Assembly: GCA_004154925.1 (NCBI GenBank)
Contig: QJNS01000020.1
Span: 310,001-374,000, forward strand
From: Monosporascus cannonballus
Taxonomy: Eukaryota; Ascomycota; Sordariomycetes; Xylariales
Direction: 5' to 3'
DNA length: 64,000 bases
The notes beneath the pieces are model-generated. The model was given only the letters and a program-made list of their open reading frames with translations. It made no database searches and had not been told where the DNA came from. A program made the translations under genes and the position numbers. Shown here one piece after another: positions 60,119 through 64,000 of this stretch; position 1 is the stretch's first letter; each line of letters opens with the position of its first letter.

Positions 60119-63100
60119 ATAGCTATAAAAATATTAAAAATAATAAATTGCAAAAATACAAAATAATTAAAATAAGAAGAGCAAAAATTCGAAAGTGAAT
60201 ATTCATTCAATCTTTATAGGTTTTGAAAATTCTGATTATAAATATTAAATATAAATAGGAAAAGTAAAAAAACAGTATTTTATCTATATAATAATATAAT
60301 TCGACAAAATATACTATTTTATTCTTCGGATTTATTATTAAAATTAATTTAAAAAAACATAATTAAAAATACTGTGGATAATGGAACTAAAGTAAATATT
60401 ATAATCTTATTATAGGTTAAAAGATATAGGTTAATAATACAAGAAATACATCTTTTTTTCTAAACTTTACTTTATAAAAACGAACTAAATTCGAAAATAT
60501 AAAGATATTTCGATTTAATTAACTGGTTAATTATTTACTAATCTCTTTTATATAGTCGACGATATTCGCACAATATAATTATTAATATTAAGTCTTAATT
60601 TTACAGCGAAATCGAAAATAATATTAAATATAAATTTAAAAATAGTAAAAAGAATTATAACATTCGGTCTCACGAAAATCATTATTCTTTCCACATTGGT
60701 AAATCAAATTAAACATAATATTTACGCAAATAATTATTCTAAAAAATATAACTTATAAATTTATACACCTTTTTATTAATATAAATAAATTTAATAACAA
60801 AAAATAATAAATCCGTTATAAACTCTTATATATTTTCGATTAAGTTAAGTTTTTTTAACTAAAACCATACAGGTATTTGTAATGGTATAAAAAATAAATT
60901 AAATGTTAAAGTCAAAATTTTGAAATAATTTAATAACAAAAATTAACATACATATTGTATAAATTCTTATAAAAATATATGATAATATTAAAGAAAAAAG
61001 GACGAGTTAAATTAATACTATATATAAGTGTGAATAAAAAATGGATCTTGTGAATACTATATTATTCGATAAATTAATATTATTTAGAAACTTAAAGTAA
61101 ACATTTACACAAATTGAAAGAATTATAAAAATAATTAAAAAATAATGAAATATCCTAAACAGATCTGATATAATATTAATAGCAATATTTTCTATATTCA
61201 TTTCTGTATCTTAAAAAGCTTGTTTAATCGCTGTAAAAACCGAAACTCTATTTAATTAAATTAATAACAGATCTATACGTAGAGAAAAAGTTGTTCTCAA
61301 AAAATACTATTCTAGAAAAAAACTACTTTAAAATAGCATTAGCAAAAATATACTCGAATTAAAGAAATTATTATACCCTTTTGCGAAACTAAAGTTATTT
61401 CTTATAAGCTATAATAAATTAAAAACATAATAATATTAAATATTATAAAGAAACAAAAGAATCGATATATTATAAAAATATGTCAAAAACTGTTTAAATA
61501 TTTATATATTATATACTAGAATGCTTAATTGGTTATAAAAGCGAAAAATAATAATTTATAACTAATTATCTTTATAATAAAACTAAATACTGTTATTTTG
61601 CGAAATGTATTTATACCAGAAAATTATACCCAATGTTTTACGAATTTCGCTATATATATTTTTGTTTTCTGTACAGGATTCTTTTAAATACAATTAATTT
61701 ATTTTTATTTGATTATAAAAATATTTACAATGTAATATTTAAAATAACGCGGTTATTCGTAAATAACGGTAATATTAAGAGATTGATAATATAATAAATA
61801 ATATTGATATTTTTTTCGAGATTTAACGTTTCGTTTTCGAATATATTGTTAATATAAATAAAATCTTTTTTAATTACAAGGTTATCGAAATTACGATTAA
61901 TATACAAAAGTCCTAATAAGATTATAAATTCGCAATTGTAATCGAATTTTCCTATAAAATAAACGGTAGTTAATTTAATACGGCCAAAATAATAAAATTT
62001 CTGAGGATTTATTTTTATAAAAACGTATCAAAAATTAAAACCTTTTTAAAGATTACCGTTTATTATCAGATATTTGTCGTATATTATATTATTATAATAA
62101 AACGTTTGTGTATTTTTTGTAGTAAAAATAAACCTTTTATTTAAAATCTTAATTAAAAGCATATTATAAAAATGTTTAAAAACGATTTAAAATAATTCCG
62201 AACTTAATTATTATCGATTATTATCTCGAAACAAGAAAAATTATTATAAGAATAAAATTTAAAAAAGAATCAAATTAAGTTATAATATTATTAAGCTGAA
62301 ATATTGAATTATTTTCAGAATTTTAAACCAAGTTCGAAATTATATTTATAAAACTTGATTTACGTTAAAAGTTATCGCGCAAATATTAATTGTATAAATT
62401 AATGACTTTATAAATTTATCACTTAATATTTTATTAATTGGGTTAATTAAGTAAATTAACTTTTGTAATTGTAAAACTGAATATATTTTAACAAAAAAGT
62501 ATAACCTTTAATAAATTATAGAAAGATTTAACCGAACTTTTGAACAAATTAAACGATTTATAAAAGAAAAAATCGATAATTCTATTAATATTTAATTCAA
62601 TAGTAATCGGTTAAATCCAGTAATCAAAATAACCTCAATAAAAAAAGAAAGTTTTTTATTAAAATTTGCTTTAAACAGATATAAAATATAGAAGGTTTTT
62701 AACGATATTAAAATTTATTCATCGATTAAAAAATATAAAAAGAAATATAAACAGGTTTCAAAATTGCAATTTCAAATTACTTTATTTAAGACAATATTTT
62801 ATAATATAAAACGAAAAAGCGATATAGTAACCATAAAATAATCTATAATATATAAAAACTTTTAATAATATTTAAAGAATATTAAAAATATTATAATTAT
62901 AAAAAACAAAATATAACTAATTAATAGTATATAAAAATATATAAAAACTATTTTTTGCTAGATATTATATTAAAAACCTATTAAAGAGTATTTCGAAAAA
63001 GTCTATAACTTTTTAAGCCTTTTAAATATCATATATATTTAAATTATTAACATTTAATTTATAGCAAATGCTAACGAATATGAGATAACTATCGGAATCC

Positions 63101-64000
63101 GATATAAGTTATTTCAATATTTCGAAATTGAAACATTTGTAGATAAATATATTTTTATTAATACTAAATTCTAAGTAAAATTAAAATCGATAAAAACTTT
63201 AAATATAAGAAAAAACTCGAAATTTACGAATTATTTAAGATTAAACGAAAAATTGAAATTATATATATTATTTAAACGTTAAAAATAATTTAAAAAAGTA
63301 TATTTTAATTATTAAATAACTAATCAAAATAACGAATAATACGAATAGTAAATATGTTAAATTCTTTCTTAAAATAATATTTACTAATAATACCATTATA
63401 AAATAATACAATTTTAACCTGTATAAATCATTATACGGATTCAAAATATTTTACCGATCGAAGTTATAATTGTAATATAAAAAGTCTTAATATAAAATCT
63501 TAATCGTTTAAACAAATATATAATTACGTAAAAATCTAAATTATTAAACCGTAAAATCAATATTATTATTAAATTAAATAAAGTAAAATTATAAAATGGC
63601 ATACAATTAGTTAATTTATTAATTTAAAAAACAAAAATAAATTAACAATCGAATATTTAGAAATTAATAATTTAATATTATTATACGATATATTATATTA
63701 TATTATGTTATATTAATATATCTATAAATAAAATCGAAATACTGATAAAAAACATTGTACTGATTTAGAACTTTTATTAAGTATAATATTAAATATGAAT
63801 CAATTTTTAGAAAAATAATTAAACAAAACTATTAATTACCGAACTCGATAAGGTATAAAATGTTATGATTAAATCCTTATATAGTATAAATATCGAAGAA
63901 TCGAAAACGTAATAGCTTAAAATAATAAAACTTGTTAAAATAAATATTAAATAATTTAAAAATTATATAAGAGTAAATAATAATATATACGCAATAACTC
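60119..64000. other. RIP desert to the window edge, no gene seen
   Basis: AT-rich, with only chance open frames of about 60 codons (near 61.0-61.2 and 61.7-61.9 kb) made of Ile/Asn/Phe/Tyr-rich text. Probably further RIP-mutated retroelement sequence. Confidence 0.55.

Noticed and set aside
61007..61907. 60-64-codon frames rich in Ile, Asn and Phe
   Set aside because: Composition follows AT content only; no motif and no neighbouring coding signal.

Overview
The window looks like a chromosomal segment of a filamentous ascomycete (Pezizomycotina). The evidence is short introns of about 50-60 bp, fungal-only protein families (Zn2Cys6 regulator, 2EXR, DUF6604-like), and a sharp split into GC-balanced gene segments and very AT-rich segments. 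The AT-rich segments keep many CpG but have lost CpA/TpG and are full of stop codons. That is the mark of repeat-induced point mutation (RIP) acting on transposons.

Layout. 1-10993: GC-balanced. It holds a probable MOSC gene relic, a broken DUF6604-like gene carrying three solo LTRs, an intact short-chain dehydrogenase, a 494-bp foldback element, a relic of a small secreted protein and an intact SCP2-type thiolase. 10994-25411: one RIP-mutated LTR element (187-bp LTRs) containing a Tc1 relic and a 7.7-kb Ty3/gypsy element. 25412-34280: GC-balanced. It holds a 284-bp hAT-type MITE, a 2EXR gene and a four-exon Zn2Cys6 regulator. 34281-54894: a second nest, all inside one Tc1 (DD34E) element of about 1.4 kb. 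That element was hit by a Ty1/copia element (35133-40594) and a Ty3/gypsy element (40909-54660), and the gypsy element was itself hit by another gypsy element (46769-53451). 54897-55289: host sequence. 55290-64000: another RIP desert that starts with an LTR of the 10994 family and contains a 476-bp TRIM-like element and one 150-bp island of unmutated, coding-looking DNA.

Most element boundaries come from target-site duplications read directly in the sequence: CTAAT, CATCA, CAAAC, ACAG(A/G), AATCC, ATAAA, AAAAT (twice), CCTGATAG, TTATC, (T/C)CCAA, TTAGG and GTTTT. The two LTRs of most elements have identical lengths (187, 207, 163, 387 and 122 bp). The exception is a pair that differs by exactly one 52-bp tandem unit.

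The intact genes do not form an obvious pathway cluster. The thiolase (probably peroxisomal) and the dehydrogenase could both act on lipid-like substrates, but they are separate genes and nothing in the sequence ties them together. All family names and structural calls come from reading the sequence and from memory of the families; no database was searched.
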